A DNA stretch of 64,000 nucleotides from an uncultured Litoreibacter sp. (GCF_947501785.1 NZ_CANMXB010000001.1:3042501-3106500), one strand, 5' to 3'; shown: positions 8,653-20,306, numbered from the stretch's first letter. The notes: a model not told the origin generated them from the sequence alone. Made by a program: numbers and translations.

Positions 8653-9214
8653 AACACTGGTCGTCATGGTCAAGGAGCCGCATCCGGGCCGCGTCAAAAC
8701 CCGCCTTGGGGCTGATCTGGGGATGGTGGCTGCGGCGTGGTGGTTCCGCCACCAGGTGCACCGGTTGCTGCGCAGCCTTGAAGACCCCCGTTGGGAGCTG
8801 GTGCTGGCGGTGTCGCCTGACGCTGAGGGGCTGGCCAGCCGGGTTTGGCCCGCCCATCTGCCACGGATAGCGCAAGGTCGGGGCGACCTTGGCGCACGGA
8901 TGGGGCGGCTGTTGCGTGGCTTGCCGCCCGGGCCGGTCTGCATCATCGGTGCCGATATCCCTGACGTGACTTCGGCGCGGGTCGCAAGCGCCTTCAAGGC
9001 GCTTGGGCGCGCCGAGGCGGTTTTTGGGCCTTCGGAGGATGGCGGGTACTGGCTCATAGGTATGCGCCGCTCAGCGGCGGTGCCTGTGGGAATCTTTGCG
9101 GACGTGCGTTGGTCCAGTGCGCACGCGCTGCGCGACACCGAGCGCAGCTTGGCGGGCTTGCGCATAGCGCATGTAGACCGGCTGCGTGATGTGGACACCG
9201 TTGGCGACCTTTGA
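8645..9214 (+). CDS. TIGR04282 / DUF2064 glycosyltransferase-like protein
   Basis: About 190 aa. It has a nucleotide-diphospho-sugar-transferase-like fold: the N-terminal [18 protein letters not shown] is the family signature, followed by [10 protein letters not shown] (metal-binding region) and [13 protein letters not shown], then D-V-RWSS. It is a predicted cytoplasmic transferase of unknown acceptor. The preferred start is a TTG at 8645 overlapping the dapE 3' end, because the signature begins right after it; an ATG at 8621, deeper inside dapE, is in the same frame. An intergenic repeat copy (9224-9251) follows. Confidence 0.85.
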   Translation: MRKTLVVMVKEPHPGRVKTRLGADLGMVAAAWWFRHQVHRLLRSLEDPRWELVLAVSPDAEGLASRVWPAHLPRIAQGRGDLGARMGRLLRGLPPGPVCIIGADIPDVTSARVASAFKALGRAEAVFGPSEDGGYWLIGMRRSAAVPVGIFADVRWSSAHALRDTERSLAGLRIAHVDRLRDVDTVGDL

Positions 9215-9223
9215 GCGCTTGGG

Positions 9224-9251
9224 GATTTGCATTTTTTGGGCAGAAAGAAGC
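9224..9251 (+). repeat. Recurrent intergenic element, copy 1
   Basis: A/T-rich core followed by GGGCAGAAAGAAGC. Similar stretches occur at 13071, 15013, 26418 and 63115, each just after the 3' end of a plus-strand gene. See the corresponding finding. Confidence 0.7.
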
Positions 9252-9290
9252 TGAGTGCGCCGCGCCGTGGGCCATGCTAGGAGCTGAGGG

Positions 9291-11549
9291 ATGAGCAAGC
9301 TTCCTTCCCGCGACGATATTCTACAATGGATTTCGGACAACCCGACCAAAACCGCCAAACGCGACATTGCGCGGGCCTTTGGCATCAAGGGGCAGGCGCG
9401 GATTGACCTGAAACGCATGTTGAAGGAGCTGGAGGCGGACGGCCATCTGACCAAGCGCAAGAAGACCTATCGGGAAAAGGACGGGCTGCCGCCTGTGTCG
9501 GTCTGTCGGGTCATTGGGCCAGATGCGGACGGTGACCTGTTTTTGGAACCGGCCGAGTGGGAAGGCGAGGGCGATGCGCCGCGCATCTTGTTTGTTGAGA
9601 AGAAAGGTGACCCGGCCTTGGCGGAAGGGGACCGCGCACTGTGCAGATTGGCCAAGGTGAGCGGCGAAGATCACGCCTATGAGGCGCGGCTGATCCGGCG
9701 CATCGGCGCAGGGCCTGCAAAGATCATCGGGCTGTTCAGGGCATCCTCCGAAGGGGGGCGGATCACGCCGATCGACAAAGGATCGGACCGCGAATGGCGG
9801 GTGGCTGCGGGCGCGACCGAAGGGGCCAAAGACGGCGAGCTGGTCGAGGCGGAACAGACCGGGCCCAAGTCCCGCATGGGGCTGCCGCAGGCGCGGATCA
9901 CCGCGCGGTTGGGTGACCCATCTGCCGCCAAAGCGGTGTCTTTGATTGCGATCCATCAGCACCAGATACCGGATGATTTTCCGGAAGAGGTGGTTGCGGA
10001 TGCCGAGGCCGCAAAGCCTGTTTCGCTGGGAAAACGCGAAGATTTGCGGGACCTGCCTTTGGTGACGATCGACCCGTCGGATGCGCGCGATCATGACGAC
10101 GCCTGCTACGCGCATGCCGATGACGACCCGAAGAACAAAGGCGGCCACGTGGTTTGGGTGGCGATTGCCGATGTGGCGCATTATGTGACGCCGGGGTCGC
10201 GGCTGGACCGGGAGGCCCGTAAACGGGGCAATTCCACCTATTTCCCCGACCGCGTGGTGCCGATGCTGCCGGATGCGCTTTCAGGCGATCTTTGCTCCCT
10301 GCATGAGGGCGTGGAGCGGGCCTGCATCGCGGTGCGCATGGTGCTGGACAAGGACGGCAACAAGCTGGGGCACCGGTTTGTGCGCGGGCTGATGAATTCC
10401 CCTGCTGCGTTGAATTATGAGGAGGTGCAGGCGGGGCAGGACGGGCGGCCAAACGACAAGGTTGCGCCTTTGATGGACGGTGTGATTGCGCCCCTCTATG
10501 TGGCCTATGAGGCCCTGAAAGCCGCGCGGGAGCGGCGGCAACCGTTGGAGCTGGACCTGCCGGAGCGCAAGATAGTGCTCGATGATGAAGGCCGTGTGAC
10601 GAGCGTCGCGTTTCGCGATCGGCTGGACGCCCATAAGCTGATCGAGGAATTCATGGTGCTGGCCAATGTCGCGGCCGCCGAGACGTTGCAGGAAAAGAAG
10701 GTGCCGCTGCTGTTCCGGGTGCATGAGGAACCTTCGCCTGAGAAGCTGGAGAGCCTGCGGGAGATCGCGGGGGCGTCTGGGTTCAACTTGGCCAAGGGGC
10801 AGGTTTTGCAGACCCGGCACCTGAACCGGCTGCTGGCGCAGGCGCAGGACACGGAACATGCGGAGTTGATGAATATCAGCGCCCTGCGGTCGATGACGCA
10901 GGCTTACTATGCGCCCGAGAATTTCGGGCATTTCGGGTTGGCCTTGAAGAATTACGCGCATTTTACCTCGCCCATTCGGCGGTATGCCGACCTGATCGTG
11001 CACCGCGCGCTGGTGAGTGCTCATAAATGGGGCGGTGACGGGTTGGATGCGGCGGCGATAGACGGCCTGAAAGAAACCGGGGAGCATATTTCCACGACGG
11101 AGCGGCGCTCGATGGTGGCGGAGCGGGACACGACAGACCGCTACCTGGCGGCTTTTTTGGCTGACCGGGTTGGCACCGAGGTGGCGGGGCGCATTTCCGG
11201 CGCGGTCAGCTTCGGCGTGTTTGTGAAATTGGACGAGACCGGCGCGGACGGGCTGGTGCCGGTGCGTGGCATTGGGCGGGAGTATTTTGTACATGACCGC
11301 GAGGCGCAGACACTGCGGGGCGAAAAGACGGGGCTGACGCTTGGTTTGGGGCAGCGCGTCTTGGTTCGCATTGCGGAGGCCACACCGATGACCGGCGGGT
11401 TAACGCTCGACTTGCTGGAACTGGAGGGCCGCGCTGTGCCGCAAAACCCCGGCGGGCGACGACCCGGGGGCAGTGGCGGGCGGCGCAAGCTGGTCAAGCA
11501 CCGCAAGAAGGGATCAAAGCTGCGCAAGAAGGCCGCGCGCCGCAAATAG
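9291..11549 (+). CDS. rnr: Ribonuclease R
   Basis: 752 aa. This is a 3'-to-5' hydrolytic exoribonuclease that degrades structured RNA. An N-terminal winged-helix region (about 5-65) precedes cold-shock domains. The RNB catalytic domain starts at about 245 and shows the Mg-binding aspartate cluster TIDPSDARDHDDACYA at about 259-274 and the RRYADLIVHR motif. An S1 domain (about 625-710, with SGAVSFGVFVKLDETGADGL) follows, then a strongly basic Gly/Arg/Lys tail. Length and order match the family. The start lies 8 bases after GAGCTGAGGG. Confidence 0.96.
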   Translation: MSKLPSRDDILQWISDNPTKTAKRDIARAFGIKGQARIDLKRMLKELEADGHLTKRKKTYREKDGLPPVSVCRVIGPDADGDLFLEPAEWEGEGDAPRILFVEKKGDPALAEGDRALCRLAKVSGEDHAYEARLIRRIGAGPAKIIGLFRASSEGGRITPIDKGSDREWRVAAGATEGAKDGELVEAEQTGPKSRMGLPQARITARLGDPSAAKAVSLIAIHQHQIPDDFPEEVVADAEAAKPVSLGKREDLRDLPLVTIDPSDARDHDDACYAHADDDPKNKGGHVVWVAIADVAHYVTPGSRLDREARKRGNSTYFPDRVVPMLPDALSGDLCSLHEGVERACIAVRMVLDKDGNKLGHRFVRGLMNSPAALNYEEVQAGQDGRPNDKVAPLMDGVIAPLYVAYEALKAARERRQPLELDLPERKIVLDDEGRVTSVAFRDRLDAHKLIEEFMVLANVAAAETLQEKKVPLLFRVHEEPSPEKLESLREIAGASGFNLAKGQVLQTRHLNRLLAQAQDTEHAELMNISALRSMTQAYYAPENFGHFGLALKNYAHFTSPIRRYADLIVHRALVSAHKWGGDGLDAAAIDGLKETGEHISTTERRSMVAERDTTDRYLAAFLADRVGTEVAGRISGAVSFGVFVKLDETGADGLVPVRGIGREYFVHDREAQTLRGEKTGLTLGLGQRVLVRIAEATPMTGGLTLDLLELEGRAVPQNPGGRRPGGSGGRRKLVKHRKKGSKLRKKAARRK

Positions 11550-11641
11550 CGCGCATACTGCGCCGGGGCTTTCAGCTTCGGCCGAGAAGCGCTAGATTGC
11601 CCGCCAACAAGAAACGGAACAAAAATCCGGGCGGTACTCAG

Positions 11642-12982
11642 ATGAACAGGTTAATTTCAGGGATAATCGTGGCTTTGGCGGGGGCAGTGCCGGCTATCGC
11701 ACTTGAACGCTCTGTGCGGCCCGAACCGCGACCGGTGATTGAATTGGCAGCCGCCAGCACATCGGGCGTGGTGCTGACAGGCGCGCAAGTGCCGGGGGTT
11801 GTGCGCTCCATTCGACCTCAAATCCGTGGGACCGTCTCAGCCCCGGTTGTGCAGGTGGCGGATAAGGCCGGGTTTGGTACTTGGATCAAAGGGTTCCGGG
11901 GGCGGGCCTTGGCCAAAGGGATTTCGCCGGAGACCTTTGATCGCGCGTTTCGCGGGGTGACATATGACCCCGAGGTGATCAAACGCGACCGCAACCAGTC
12001 GGAATTTACCAAGACCTTGTGGGATTACCTGGACTCAGCGGCCAGCGACACGCGGATTGCCAATGGCAAGGCGGCGATGCGCAAACATGGCGCGGTGCTG
12101 GACCGGATAGAGGCGCGGTTTGGCGTGGACAAACATGTGGTCGCTGCTGTTTGGGGATTGGAGAGCGCCTATGGAACCTTTCGCGGATCCAAGGATCTGG
12201 TGGGTTCGCTGGCAACGCTGGCCTTTGACGCGCGGCGTGGCGCCTTCTTTGAGCAGCAGCTGGTTGCGGGTCTGAAGATCATTCAGGCGGGCGATGTCGC
12301 ACCCCGGTCCATGACCGGATCGTGGGCGGGGGCGATGGGACATACCCAGTTTATCCCGACCTCGTACCTCGACTACGCGGTGGATTTCACCGGCGACGGC
12401 AAGCGCGACATTTGGTCGGATAATCCCACGGATGCACTGGCCTCGACCGCAAACTATCTGGCGAAGTTTGGCTGGGTAACAGGCCAGCCATGGGGGGTTG
12501 AGGTGCAGGTGTCGGATGGGTTTGACTACACGCTAGCCAACCGCAAGGTGCTGAAATCCCCCGCCGATTGGGGCGGTTTGGGAGTGAAGGACATGCAGGG
12601 CCGGGTCGTGCCCAACCATGGGGCGGCCTCGATCCTGCTGCCTGCGGGCGCCGAGGGTGCGGCCTTCATGATCTTCAAGAATTTCGAGGTGATCGAGCGC
12701 TACAACACGGCCGACGCCTATGTGATCGGGGTCGGGCATCTGTCGGACCGGTTGCGCGGCGGGCCGGCGATCAAGGCCAGCTGGCCGCGCGGGGACCGGG
12801 CTTTGACCTTCAAGGAGCGGGTCGAGATGCAGAAACTGCTGACCGCGAAAGGGTTTGATACACGCAAGATTGACGGCAAGATCGGTCCGCTGACGATCAA
12901 CGCGGTGCGGCGGTATCAGAAGTCGCAGGGGCTGGTGCAGGACGGCTATGCCAGCCTGCGGATATTGCAGAGGTTGCGCTGA
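11642..12982 (+). CDS. Lytic murein transglycosylase, MltB family with peptidoglycan-binding domain
   Basis: 446 aa. It cleaves the glycan MurNAc-GlcNAc bond with 1,6-anhydro product formation in the periplasm. The start MNRLISGIIVALAGAVPAIA gives a typical signal peptide. The SLT_2 domain spans about 85-375; the catalytic Glu is in AVWGLESAYGTF, and AMGHTQFIPTSYLDYAVDF is the family block. A C-terminal PG_binding_1 domain (about 390-446) includes DGKIGPLTINAVRRYQKSQG. No lipobox is visible, so it is predicted to be soluble in the periplasm. Confidence 0.94.
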   Translation: MNRLISGIIVALAGAVPAIALERSVRPEPRPVIELAAASTSGVVLTGAQVPGVVRSIRPQIRGTVSAPVVQVADKAGFGTWIKGFRGRALAKGISPETFDRAFRGVTYDPEVIKRDRNQSEFTKTLWDYLDSAASDTRIANGKAAMRKHGAVLDRIEARFGVDKHVVAAVWGLESAYGTFRGSKDLVGSLATLAFDARRGAFFEQQLVAGLKIIQAGDVAPRSMTGSWAGAMGHTQFIPTSYLDYAVDFTGDGKRDIWSDNPTDALASTANYLAKFGWVTGQPWGVEVQVSDGFDYTLANRKVLKSPADWGGLGVKDMQGRVVPNHGAASILLPAGAEGAAFMIFKNFEVIERYNTADAYVIGVGHLSDRLRGGPAIKASWPRGDRALTFKERVEMQKLLTAKGFDTRKIDGKIGPLTINAVRRYQKSQGLVQDGYASLRILQRLR

Positions 12983-12991
12983 TCTCATTGA

Positions 12992-13032
12992 GCGCCTGCG
13001 CGCGCATTTTTCTAGGAGATATCGGCAGGCGC
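12992..13032. other. Inverted repeat between the lytic transglycosylase and typA
   Basis: GCGCCTGC (12992-12999) pairs with GCAGGCGC (13025-13032) across a 25-base loop. It sits just after the transglycosylase stop and could slow or stop transcription, but no clean U-tract follows, so its role is open. The rest of 12983-13184 holds the intergenic repeat and the typA leader. Confidence 0.35.
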
Positions 13033-13070
13033 GTTGCTCTTTCGAGGGGGTGTCGCTCTGCCTAGACGTG

Positions 13071-13097
13071 GTTTGAGTATTTTGGCCAAAACGAAGC
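13071..13097 (+). repeat. Recurrent intergenic element, copy 2
   Basis: GAGTATTTTGGCCAAAACGAAGC core. It lies between the lytic transglycosylase and typA. Confidence 0.7.
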
Positions 13098-13184
13098 CCG
13101 ATTGCCGCATCTCTGTGTAAGGGCTGGCCTTTGTAGGGCGTATCGGTTAGGTGCGCGCAACACTTCCATTCAAGGTTAGATCTC

Positions 13185-15002
13185 ATGGACCTTCGCAATA
13201 TTGCGATCATCGCGCACGTTGACCACGGCAAGACCACGCTGGTGGACGAATTGTTGAAACAGTCGGGTTCGTTCCGGGAAAATCAGGCTGTGGCCGAGCG
13301 GGCGATGGACAGCAACGATCTGGAGCGGGAGCGCGGGATCACCATTCTGGCCAAGGCCACGTCAGTTGAGTGGAAAGGCATCCGCGTCAACATCGTCGAC
13401 ACGCCGGGTCACGCCGATTTTGGCGGCGAGGTGGAGCGCATCTTGTCGATGGTGGACGGGGTTGTGCTGCTGGTGGACGCGGCCGAAGGGCCGATGCCAC
13501 AGACCAAGTTTGTGACCTCGAAAGCGCTTGCGCTGGGGCTGCGCCCGATTGTGGTGCTCAATAAGGTCGACAAACAGGACGCGGAACCGGATCGCGCGCT
13601 GGACGAGTGTTTTGATCTTTTTGCCAATCTTGGGGCGAATGACGATCAACTGGATTTCCCGTCCATGTACGCTTCTGGCCGGTCGGGCTGGGCAGATATG
13701 GAACTGGACGGCCCGCGCAAGGATTTGACCGCGTTGCTGGACCTGATCGTCGACCATGTGCCCGCGCCCGCACAGATGGCGGCGCGTGCCGAGCCGTTTC
13801 GGATGCTGGCCACGACGCTTGGGTCGGACCCGTTCATTGGCCGTTTGCTGACCGGGCGCGTGGAGAGCGGGACCCTGAAAGCTGGCGAGACCGTGAAGGC
13901 GTTGTCACGCGACGGGAGCAAGATCGAGCAGTTCCGCTGTACCAAGATCATGGCCTCGCGGGGCCTGAATTTCGAGGCGATTGATGTGGCTGAGGCCGGT
14001 GACATCGTGTCACTGGCCGGTATGTCGAAGGCAACCGTGGCGGACACGATTTGCGCGGTTGAGGTGGAAGACGCGATCCCGGCGCAGCCGATTGACCCGC
14101 CGACGATCACGGTGACATTTGGGATCAACGACTCGCCGCTGGCGGGCAAGGACGGCAAGAAGGTTCAGTCTCGGGTCATTCGCGACCGGCTGATGAAAGA
14201 GGCCGAAAGCAACGTCGCGATCAAAGTCACGGACACGCCGGGCGGCGACGCGTTTGAAGTTGCGGGCCGCGGCGAATTGCAAATGGGCGTGTTGATCGAA
14301 AACATGCGCCGCGAGGGGTTTGAACTTTCGATCTCGCGCCCGCAGGTGCTGTTTCAAGAGATTGACGGCGTGCGCCATGAGCCGGTCGAAGAGGTCACCA
14401 TTGACGTGGATGACGAATATTCCGGGTCGGTGATTGAGAAGATCACCGGCGTTCGCAAAGGCGAGATGACGGAGATGAAACCGGCGGGCGCCGGCAAGAC
14501 GCGGATCATTGCGCACGTCCCGTCGCGCGGGCTGATCGGGTATCACGGCGAGTTTCTGACCGATACGCGTGGGACCGGGGTTCTGAACCGGGTGTTCCAT
14601 GAATGGGCGCCGCATAAGGGTGACATTCCGGGGCGGCGCGCCGGGGTTTTGATCTCTATGGAAAATGGCGTTTCGGTGGCCTACGCGATCTTCAACCTGG
14701 AGGACCGTGGGAAGTTTTTCGTAGGCAGTCAGGAGAACGTCTATCAGGGCATGATCATCGGCGAACATAGCCGGGAGAATGACCTGGAGGTGAACCCGCT
14801 GAAAGGCAAGAAGCTGACGAACGTGCGGGCTTCTGGCACGGATGAGGCAGTTCGGCTGACGACGCCGGTGCGCATGTCGCTGGAGGAGGCGATTGCCTAC
14901 ATCGATAATGACGAGCTGGTTGAGGTGACCCCGAATGCCATCCGTTTGCGCAAGCGCCATCTGGACCCGCATGAGCGGAAGAGGGCGTCTCGGCAGGCTT
15001 GA
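13185..15002 (+). CDS. typA: Ribosome-associated GTPase TypA/BipA
   Basis: 605 aa, the family length. A translational GTPase with EF-G-like domains, linked to 50S assembly and stress adaptation. The GTPase domain (1-200) shows [13 protein letters not shown] (G1), ERGITI (G2), [14 protein letters not shown] (G3) and [12 protein letters not shown] (G4). The beta-barrel domain II and the TypA-specific C-terminal domain follow, with [16 protein letters not shown] and [14 protein letters not shown]. The start at 13185 directly follows a short leader. It is transcribed alone and is followed by repeat copy 3. Confidence 0.97.
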   Translation: MDLRNIAIIAHVDHGKTTLVDELLKQSGSFRENQAVAERAMDSNDLERERGITILAKATSVEWKGIRVNIVDTPGHADFGGEVERILSMVDGVVLLVDAAEGPMPQTKFVTSKALALGLRPIVVLNKVDKQDAEPDRALDECFDLFANLGANDDQLDFPSMYASGRSGWADMELDGPRKDLTALLDLIVDHVPAPAQMAARAEPFRMLATTLGSDPFIGRLLTGRVESGTLKAGETVKALSRDGSKIEQFRCTKIMASRGLNFEAIDVAEAGDIVSLAGMSKATVADTICAVEVEDAIPAQPIDPPTITVTFGINDSPLAGKDGKKVQSRVIRDRLMKEAESNVAIKVTDTPGGDAFEVAGRGELQMGVLIENMRREGFELSISRPQVLFQEIDGVRHEPVEEVTIDVDDEYSGSVIEKITGVRKGEMTEMKPAGAGKTRIIAHVPSRGLIGYHGEFLTDTRGTGVLNRVFHEWAPHKGDIPGRRAGVLISMENGVSVAYAIFNLEDRGKFFVGSQENVYQGMIIGEHSRENDLEVNPLKGKKLTNVRASGTDEAVRLTTPVRMSLEEAIAYIDNDELVEVTPNAIRLRKRHLDPHERKRASRQA

Positions 15003-15012
15003 TCTGTCTGGT

Positions 15013-15040
15013 ATTTGAGTATTTTTTGCCAAAACGAAGC
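15013..15040 (+). repeat. Recurrent intergenic element, copy 3
   Basis: GAGTATTTTTTGCCAAAACG followed by AAGC; it lies after typA, between convergent typA and hutU. Confidence 0.7.
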
Positions 15041-15113
15041 TGCATATGAGGACGCGTCCGCCACGGTGGGCGCGTCGCATTGGGCGGCCGCGCCTGTTTG
15101 GCAAACCCGCCCG

Positions 15114-16784
15114 TCAGTGGCCCAGAATGCCCGGCAGGTTGAGGCCGTTTTCCCGCGCGCAATCAAGCGCCATATCATAGCCTGCATCCGCGTGACGCAT
15201 CACGCCGGTGGCCGGATCATTCCACAACACATTGGCAATCCGGCGGTCTGCGTCCTCGGTTCCGTCGCAGCAGATGACCATGCCCGAGTGCTGCGAGAAG
15301 CCCATGCCGACGCCACCACCGTGATGCAGCGACACCCATGTCGCACCGCCCGCCACATTCAGCATCGCATTGAGCAACGGCCAGTCTGATACAGCGTCAG
15401 AGCAGTCCTTCATCGCCTCGGTTTCGCGGTTTGGCGACGCAACAGAACCGCTGTCCAAATGATCGCGCCCGATCACGACAGGGGCGCTCAGCTCACCCGT
15501 GCGGACCATTTCGTTGAACGCCAAGCCCAGCTTGTGGCGCAGGCCGAGGCCAACCCAGCAAATGCGGGCGGGCAGGCCCTGAAATTCGATCCGCTCCCGC
15601 GCCATGTTCATCCAGTTGTGCAGATGCGGGTCCGCGATCAGGTCTTTGACCTTGGCGTCTGTCTTGTAGATGTCTTCGGGGTCGCCAGACAGGGCGCACC
15701 AACGGAAGGGGCCGATGCCGCGGCAGAATAAGGGGCGGATATAGGCGGGGACGAACCCGGGGAAGGCAAACGCGTTTTCCAGCCCTTCTTCCTGTGCCAT
15801 CTGCCGGATGTTGTTGCCGTAATCCAGCGTCGGCACGCCTGCATTCCAGAAATTGACCATCGCGGCGACCTGCACTTTCATGGACGCGCGTGCCGCCTTT
15901 TCCACGCCTTTGGGGTCGGTCTCCTGTTTCCGGCGCCAATCCGCAACGGTCCAGCCTAGGGGGAGGTAGCCGTGAACGGGGTCGTGCGCGCTGGTCTGGT
16001 CGGTGACCATATCGGGTTTGATGCCGCGTCTGAGCAGTTCGGGAAAGACGCCGGCGGCATTGCCAATGAGGGCCACGGACTTCGCCTCGCCCACGGCGGT
16101 CCACTTGTTGATCATGGCCAATGCTTCATCCAGGTCATGCGTCTTTTCATCGACATAGCGGGTGCGCAGCCGGAAATCGGCGCGGGTTTCGTCGCATTCA
16201 ACGGCTAGGCAACACGCGCCTGCCATGACGGCGGCCAAAGGCTGCGCGCCGCCCATCCCGCCCAGGCCGGCCGTCAGGATCCAGCGGCCCTTGAGGTTGC
16301 CCTCATAGTGCTGACGGCCAGCTTCCATGAAGGTTTCATAGGTGCCCTGCACGATGCCCTGGGTGCCGATGTAAATCCATGATCCGGCGGTCATCTGGCC
16401 ATACATGGCCAGCCCCTTCTTATCGAGCTCGTTGAAGTGGTCCCAGGTCGCCCAATGCGGCACGAGGTTTGAGTTGGCGATCAACACGCGCGGGGCGTCC
16501 TTGTGGGTGTTAAACACACCAACAGGTTTGCCGGACTGCACAAGCAGCGTTTGGGTGTCTTCAAGGTCCTTGAGGGACGCGACGATGGCGTCAAAGTCCT
16601 CCCACGTGCGCGCGGCGCGGCCGATGCCGCCATAGACGACCAATTCATGGGGATTTTCAGCGACGTCAGGGTGCAGGTTGTTCATCAGCATCCGCATCGG
16701 CGCCTCCGTCAGCCAGCTCTTGGCGGTGATATCGGAACCGGTTGGGGGGTATATATCGCGCAGGTTATGGCGGGAATTTGTCAT
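15114..16784 (-). CDS. hutU: Urocanate hydratase
   Basis: 556 aa. It converts urocanate to 4-imidazolone-5-propionate, the second step of histidine degradation, with tightly bound NAD. The glycine-rich NAD site [17 protein letters not shown] is at about 168-184. The active-site Cys region ([13 protein letters not shown]) and the conserved C-terminal block from [14 protein letters not shown] to [13 protein letters not shown] are complete. It is the last gene of the hutI-hutH-hutG-hutU operon; its start overlaps the hutG stop by 4 bases (ATGA). Confidence 0.97.
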   Translation of the reverse strand: MTNSRHNLRDIYPPTGSDITAKSWLTEAPMRMLMNNLHPDVAENPHELVVYGGIGRAARTWEDFDAIVASLKDLEDTQTLLVQSGKPVGVFNTHKDAPRVLIANSNLVPHWATWDHFNELDKKGLAMYGQMTAGSWIYIGTQGIVQGTYETFMEAGRQHYEGNLKGRWILTAGLGGMGGAQPLAAVMAGACCLAVECDETRADFRLRTRYVDEKTHDLDEALAMINKWTAVGEAKSVALIGNAAGVFPELLRRGIKPDMVTDQTSAHDPVHGYLPLGWTVADWRRKQETDPKGVEKAARASMKVQVAAMVNFWNAGVPTLDYGNNIRQMAQEEGLENAFAFPGFVPAYIRPLFCRGIGPFRWCALSGDPEDIYKTDAKVKDLIADPHLHNWMNMARERIEFQGLPARICWVGLGLRHKLGLAFNEMVRTGELSAPVVIGRDHLDSGSVASPNRETEAMKDCSDAVSDWPLLNAMLNVAGGATWVSLHHGGGVGMGFSQHSGMVICCDGTEDADRRIANVLWNDPATGVMRHADAGYDMALDCARENGLNLPGILGH

Positions 16785-17578
16785 GTGAGGTCTCCGTTCA
16801 AAACGATGTGCGAGAGTTTGCCCAACAGGCGGGACAGCGGGCGACGCAGGCGCGTGGATTTTGCGGCGTCATAGGCCCAGGGGCTGGCTTCGGTTGTCAG
16901 GTAGGTGGACTGGGCAAGCTCCATTTGAATGGTGTGGATGCCGTTGCCCGGCTGGCCGTAGTGGCGCGTTGTCCACCCCCCTTTGAACCGCCCGTTTAGG
17001 ACTGTGGTGTAGCCGTCTTCGGCGCGACACAATCCGTAGACAGCGGTTTCCAGCAGGCGGGCGCAGGTGTTGCCTTCATTTGTGCCGACGTTGAAATCGG
17101 GCAGCTTGCCGTCAAACAGGTGCGGGATTCTGCTGCGGATGGAATGGCAGTCAAAGAGGATCGCTACCCCATGCAGATCGCGGACGCGTTGCAATTCTTC
17201 CGTCATCGCGGCGTGGTAGGGCGCGTGATACGCGCGGCGGCGCGCGTCGACATCGGCAATTGTGGGCGGGATGTCCCAGATATCCTTGCCGTCGAAATCG
17301 GTCAGCGGCACCAGGGCGGTGGTGTTTTGCCCGGGATAAAGGCTCGCGCCGGACGGGTCGCGATTGGCGTCGATCACGTAGCGATGAAAGTTCGCGCGGA
17401 CCGTGGTCGCGTCCGACAGCAACCCGTCATAAAGCTGGTCGGTATGCCAGTCAGTATCCGACAGCTGGCGTCCGTTTTGGTTCAGCTTGGCCGCGATGTC
17501 TTCGGGCACGAACGTTCCGGTATGCGGCAGGCCCAGAACGATCGGGCCTGTGCCCTGTTTGACGCTGACCGGGGTCAT
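16781..17578 (-). CDS. hutG: N-formylglutamate deformylase
   Basis: 265 aa. It hydrolyses N-formyl-L-glutamate to glutamate and formate, the last step of the HutF-HutG route. Family motifs are [56 protein letters not shown] and [11 protein letters not shown]. The ATG at 17578 overlaps the hutH stop as ATGA and is preferred over 17587. The presence of hutF on the opposite strand confirms the formylglutamate pathway rather than direct formiminoglutamase. Confidence 0.95.
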   Translation of the reverse strand: MTPVSVKQGTGPIVLGLPHTGTFVPEDIAAKLNQNGRQLSDTDWHTDQLYDGLLSDATTVRANFHRYVIDANRDPSGASLYPGQNTTALVPLTDFDGKDIWDIPPTIADVDARRRAYHAPYHAAMTEELQRVRDLHGVAILFDCHSIRSRIPHLFDGKLPDFNVGTNEGNTCARLLETAVYGLCRAEDGYTTVLNGRFKGGWTTRHYGQPGNGIHTIQMELAQSTYLTTEASPWAYDAAKSTRLRRPLSRLLGKLSHIVLNGDLT

Positions 17579-19116
17579 TCGGCCCATCCCTGCACGTAGG
17601 CTGGCAAATCTGCGGACGCGACGAAAACCCCGGTTTCAACCAAGCCGGCGGCCGCTTCGATTGACGGGGCCAAATGACGATCTTCGACGATTGCCGGCAC
17701 TTTGCCACGCAGCACGGACATCGCCGTTTTCAAAGGGGCGCTGGTGTGCAACGGCGCGCGAAACTCAATTCCCTGCGCGCCGCACATGGCCTCGACACCT
17801 AGGATCACGTTCAGGTTCTTGTTCATACGCAACAGCCGGCGGGCCGCATGGGCGGCCATGCTGACGTGATCTTCCTGGTTGGCCGAGGTGGGGGTGCTGT
17901 CCGTGGTGCAGGGATTGGCGAGATGTTTGTTTTCGCTCATCAGGGCGGCTGTCGTCACCTCGGCAATCATCAGACCGGAGTTCAGGCCCGGGTCTGGGGT
18001 TAGGAACGGTGGCAGATCGAATGACAAGGTCGGATCGACCATAAGCGCCACCCGACGTTGTGCAATTGCGCCGATCTCGGAAATGGCCACGGCGATTTGG
18101 TCCGCCGCAAAGCCCACCGGCTCGGCATGGAAGTTTCCACCAGAAACCACCAGATCATCATCCACCAACACCAGCGGGTTGTCGGTGACCGCATTTGCCT
18201 CGATTTCAAGGGTCCGTGCCGCAAAATGCAGAAGGTCCATTGCCGCCCCGGTCACCTGCGGCTGGCATCGAATGCAGTAGGGGTCCTGCACCCGGCTATC
18301 GCCGTCCACATGGCTTTCGCGGATCTGCGAGCCTTCCATCAGGGCCCGCTGGGCACGGGCCACGGCAATCTGTCCTGCGTGCCCCCGCAGCGTATGGATC
18401 GCGTCCTCCAAAGGGGCGGTCGATCCCATAATGGCGTCCGTAGAAAGCGCGCAGGTCAGCACGCTGGTTGCTGCATTGCGCCAAGCGCCCCACAGGCCCA
18501 CCAAGGCGCAAGCCGTTGAGAATTGCGTGCCGTTTATCAGGGCAAGGCCTTCTTTTGGGCCAAGCACGATTGGTGCGATGCCCGCTTGGGAGAGGGCTTC
18601 GCCGGCAGGCATTCTTGTGCCATCAAAAATGGCTTCGCCTTCGCCAATCATCGCGGCGGCCATATGGGCCAGCGGCGCCAGATCGCCGGAAGCCCCAACA
18701 GACCCTTGGGAGGGGATCACGGGCGTAACCCCCTTTTCCAGCATGTCCTGGATCATCTCGACTGTGGTCATCGCGACGCCGGATGCGCCGCGCCCAAGCG
18801 ACAACAGTTTGAGGACCATCATCAGGCGCGTGGTCGCTTCGTCCAACGCCTCGCCCACGCCGCAGCAATGCGACAGGATGAGGTTGCGCTGCAGCGTGGC
18901 CACGTCCTTGGCCGCGATCTTGACGCTGGCGAGTTTTCCGAACCCCGTATTCACACCGTAGACGGCGGCATCACCATTGGCGGCATGTGACACAAGCGCC
19001 TGGGCCGCATGGATGCCGGCATAAGATGACGGGTCCAGAACAACGGCGTGGGTGTTTGACCAGATGTCGTGCAACTGCTCGAGCGTTGCCATGCCGGGCG
19101 TGAGTGTGACGGTCAT
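17575..19116 (-). CDS. hutH: Histidine ammonia-lyase
   Basis: 513 aa. It eliminates ammonia from histidine to give urocanate, using the 4-methylideneimidazole-5-one group that forms from Ala-Ser-Gly. That triad is present in [16 protein letters not shown] at about residues 140-155. Other conserved blocks are [12 protein letters not shown] near residue 55 and [15 protein letters not shown] in the C-terminal half. The ATG at 19116 overlaps the hutI stop by 4 bases; the longer open frame upstream lies inside hutI and is not protein-like. Confidence 0.97.
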   Translation of the reverse strand: MTVTLTPGMATLEQLHDIWSNTHAVVLDPSSYAGIHAAQALVSHAANGDAAVYGVNTGFGKLASVKIAAKDVATLQRNLILSHCCGVGEALDEATTRLMMVLKLLSLGRGASGVAMTTVEMIQDMLEKGVTPVIPSQGSVGASGDLAPLAHMAAAMIGEGEAIFDGTRMPAGEALSQAGIAPIVLGPKEGLALINGTQFSTACALVGLWGAWRNAATSVLTCALSTDAIMGSTAPLEDAIHTLRGHAGQIAVARAQRALMEGSQIRESHVDGDSRVQDPYCIRCQPQVTGAAMDLLHFAARTLEIEANAVTDNPLVLVDDDLVVSGGNFHAEPVGFAADQIAVAISEIGAIAQRRVALMVDPTLSFDLPPFLTPDPGLNSGLMIAEVTTAALMSENKHLANPCTTDSTPTSANQEDHVSMAAHAARRLLRMNKNLNVILGVEAMCGAQGIEFRAPLHTSAPLKTAMSVLRGKVPAIVEDRHLAPSIEAAAGLVETGVFVASADLPAYVQGWAE

Positions 19117-20306
19117 AGCGACCCTTTGTAGATGCGGTGGTGAAGCGGGTTGAACCCGATGCGATAGGCGAGCTCTGCCGGGTGGCTGACATCCCAGACG
19201 CAAAGGTCGGCAGAGGCGCGCGGAACAATCCTGCCGCAATCCAATGCGCCAAGCGCCGCAGCCGCATGGGCCGTCACACCCAGCAACGCTTCGAGCGGTG
19301 TCATGCGAAACAGGGTGCAGGCCATGTTCATGGACAGCAGCAATGATGTCAGCGGTGACGAGCCGGGATTGCAGTCAGTGGCCAAGGCCATCGGCACGCC
19401 ATGGTTGCGGAAAGACTGGATAAGGGGGCTTTGGGTTTCACGCAGGGTATAGAAGGCCCCCGGCAGCAGCGCGGCGACGGTCCCGGCCTTTGCAAGCGCC
19501 TGAGCATCTGCGTCAGTCGCGTATTCAACATGATCCGCACTAAGCGCGCCGTATTTTGCAGCCAGCCGCGTGCCGCCGCTGTGGGACAGCTGCTCGGCGT
19601 GCAGCTTGACCGGCAATCCCAGCTCAACCGCGACGTCAAACACACGGGCAATCTGCGCGATGTCAAACGCGATCCCTTCGCAGAACCCGTCAACGGCGTC
19701 GACCAACCCCTCGGCATGAGCCGCGCGAAGTGTCGGGATGCAGATCTCGTCAACATAGGCATCCGTCCGGCCAATGAATTCAGGGGGCACCGCATGGGCA
19801 CCAAGAAAGCTGGTGCGGGTGCCGATGGGCCGGGCTTTCGCGATCTGGCGGGCGACGCGCAGCATTTTCAGCTCGGTCTCTTGATCGAGGCCGTATCCGG
19901 ATTTGACCTCGATCAGCGTGACGCCTTCGGCGATCAGCGCGTCCACACGCGTCAAAGCGTCGGCCAGCAACCGCTTTTCCGATGCTGCGCGGGTTGCGGC
20001 CACGGTGGAGACGATCCCACCTCCCGCGCGGGCAATCTCTTCATAGCTGGCACCGTTCAGCCTCCGCTCGAACTCTGCCGCGCGGTTGCCGCCAAACACC
20101 ACATGGGTGTGGCAATCAATCAGCGCGGGGGTGACAAGCCTACCGCCCAAATCATGTTCGGGGCCGGTCCGGTAACTGTCGGGCACGTCGTCAGCGCGGC
20201 CGACCCACGCGATGCGTGCACCCTCAATCGCGATCGCTCCATCGGCGATCAGACCATATCCGTGATCGTCTTGCAGGGTCGCAACGTGGGCGTTCGTGAG
20301 GAGCAT
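19113..20306 (-). CDS. hutI: Imidazolonepropionase
   Basis: 397 aa from the ATG at 20306. An amidohydrolase that opens the ring of 4-imidazolone-5-propionate to N-formimino-L-glutamate, the third step of histidine degradation. The metal site is [17 protein letters not shown]; other blocks are [28 protein letters not shown] and [14 protein letters not shown] at 20333 in the same frame would add nine residues; I prefer 20306 because homologues begin near [10 protein letters not shown] and because the predicted -10 element lies too close to 20333. This is the first gene of the minus-strand hut operon. Confidence 0.95.
   Translation of the reverse strand: MLLTNAHVATLQDDHGYGLIADGAIAIEGARIAWVGRADDVPDSYRTGPEHDLGGRLVTPALIDCHTHVVFGGNRAAEFERRLNGASYEEIARAGGGIVSTVAATRAASEKRLLADALTRVDALIAEGVTLIEVKSGYGLDQETELKMLRVARQIAKARPIGTRTSFLGAHAVPPEFIGRTDAYVDEICIPTLRAAHAEGLVDAVDGFCEGIAFDIAQIARVFDVAVELGLPVKLHAEQLSHSGGTRLAAKYGALSADHVEYATDADAQALAKAGTVAALLPGAFYTLRETQSPLIQSFRNHGVPMALATDCNPGSSPLTSLLLSMNMACTLFRMTPLEALLGVTAHAAAALGALDCGRIVPRASADLCVWDVSHPAELAYRIGFNPLHHRIYKGSL

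Noticed and set aside
10281-11294. A 337-codon minus-strand frame opposite rnr
   Set aside because: Shadow of the RNB and S1 domains of RNase R; rich in His/Arg/Gln without protein-like pattern.
14010-15104. A 364-codon minus-strand frame opposite typA
   Set aside because: Shadow of typA; no recognisable domain and an Arg-rich composition.
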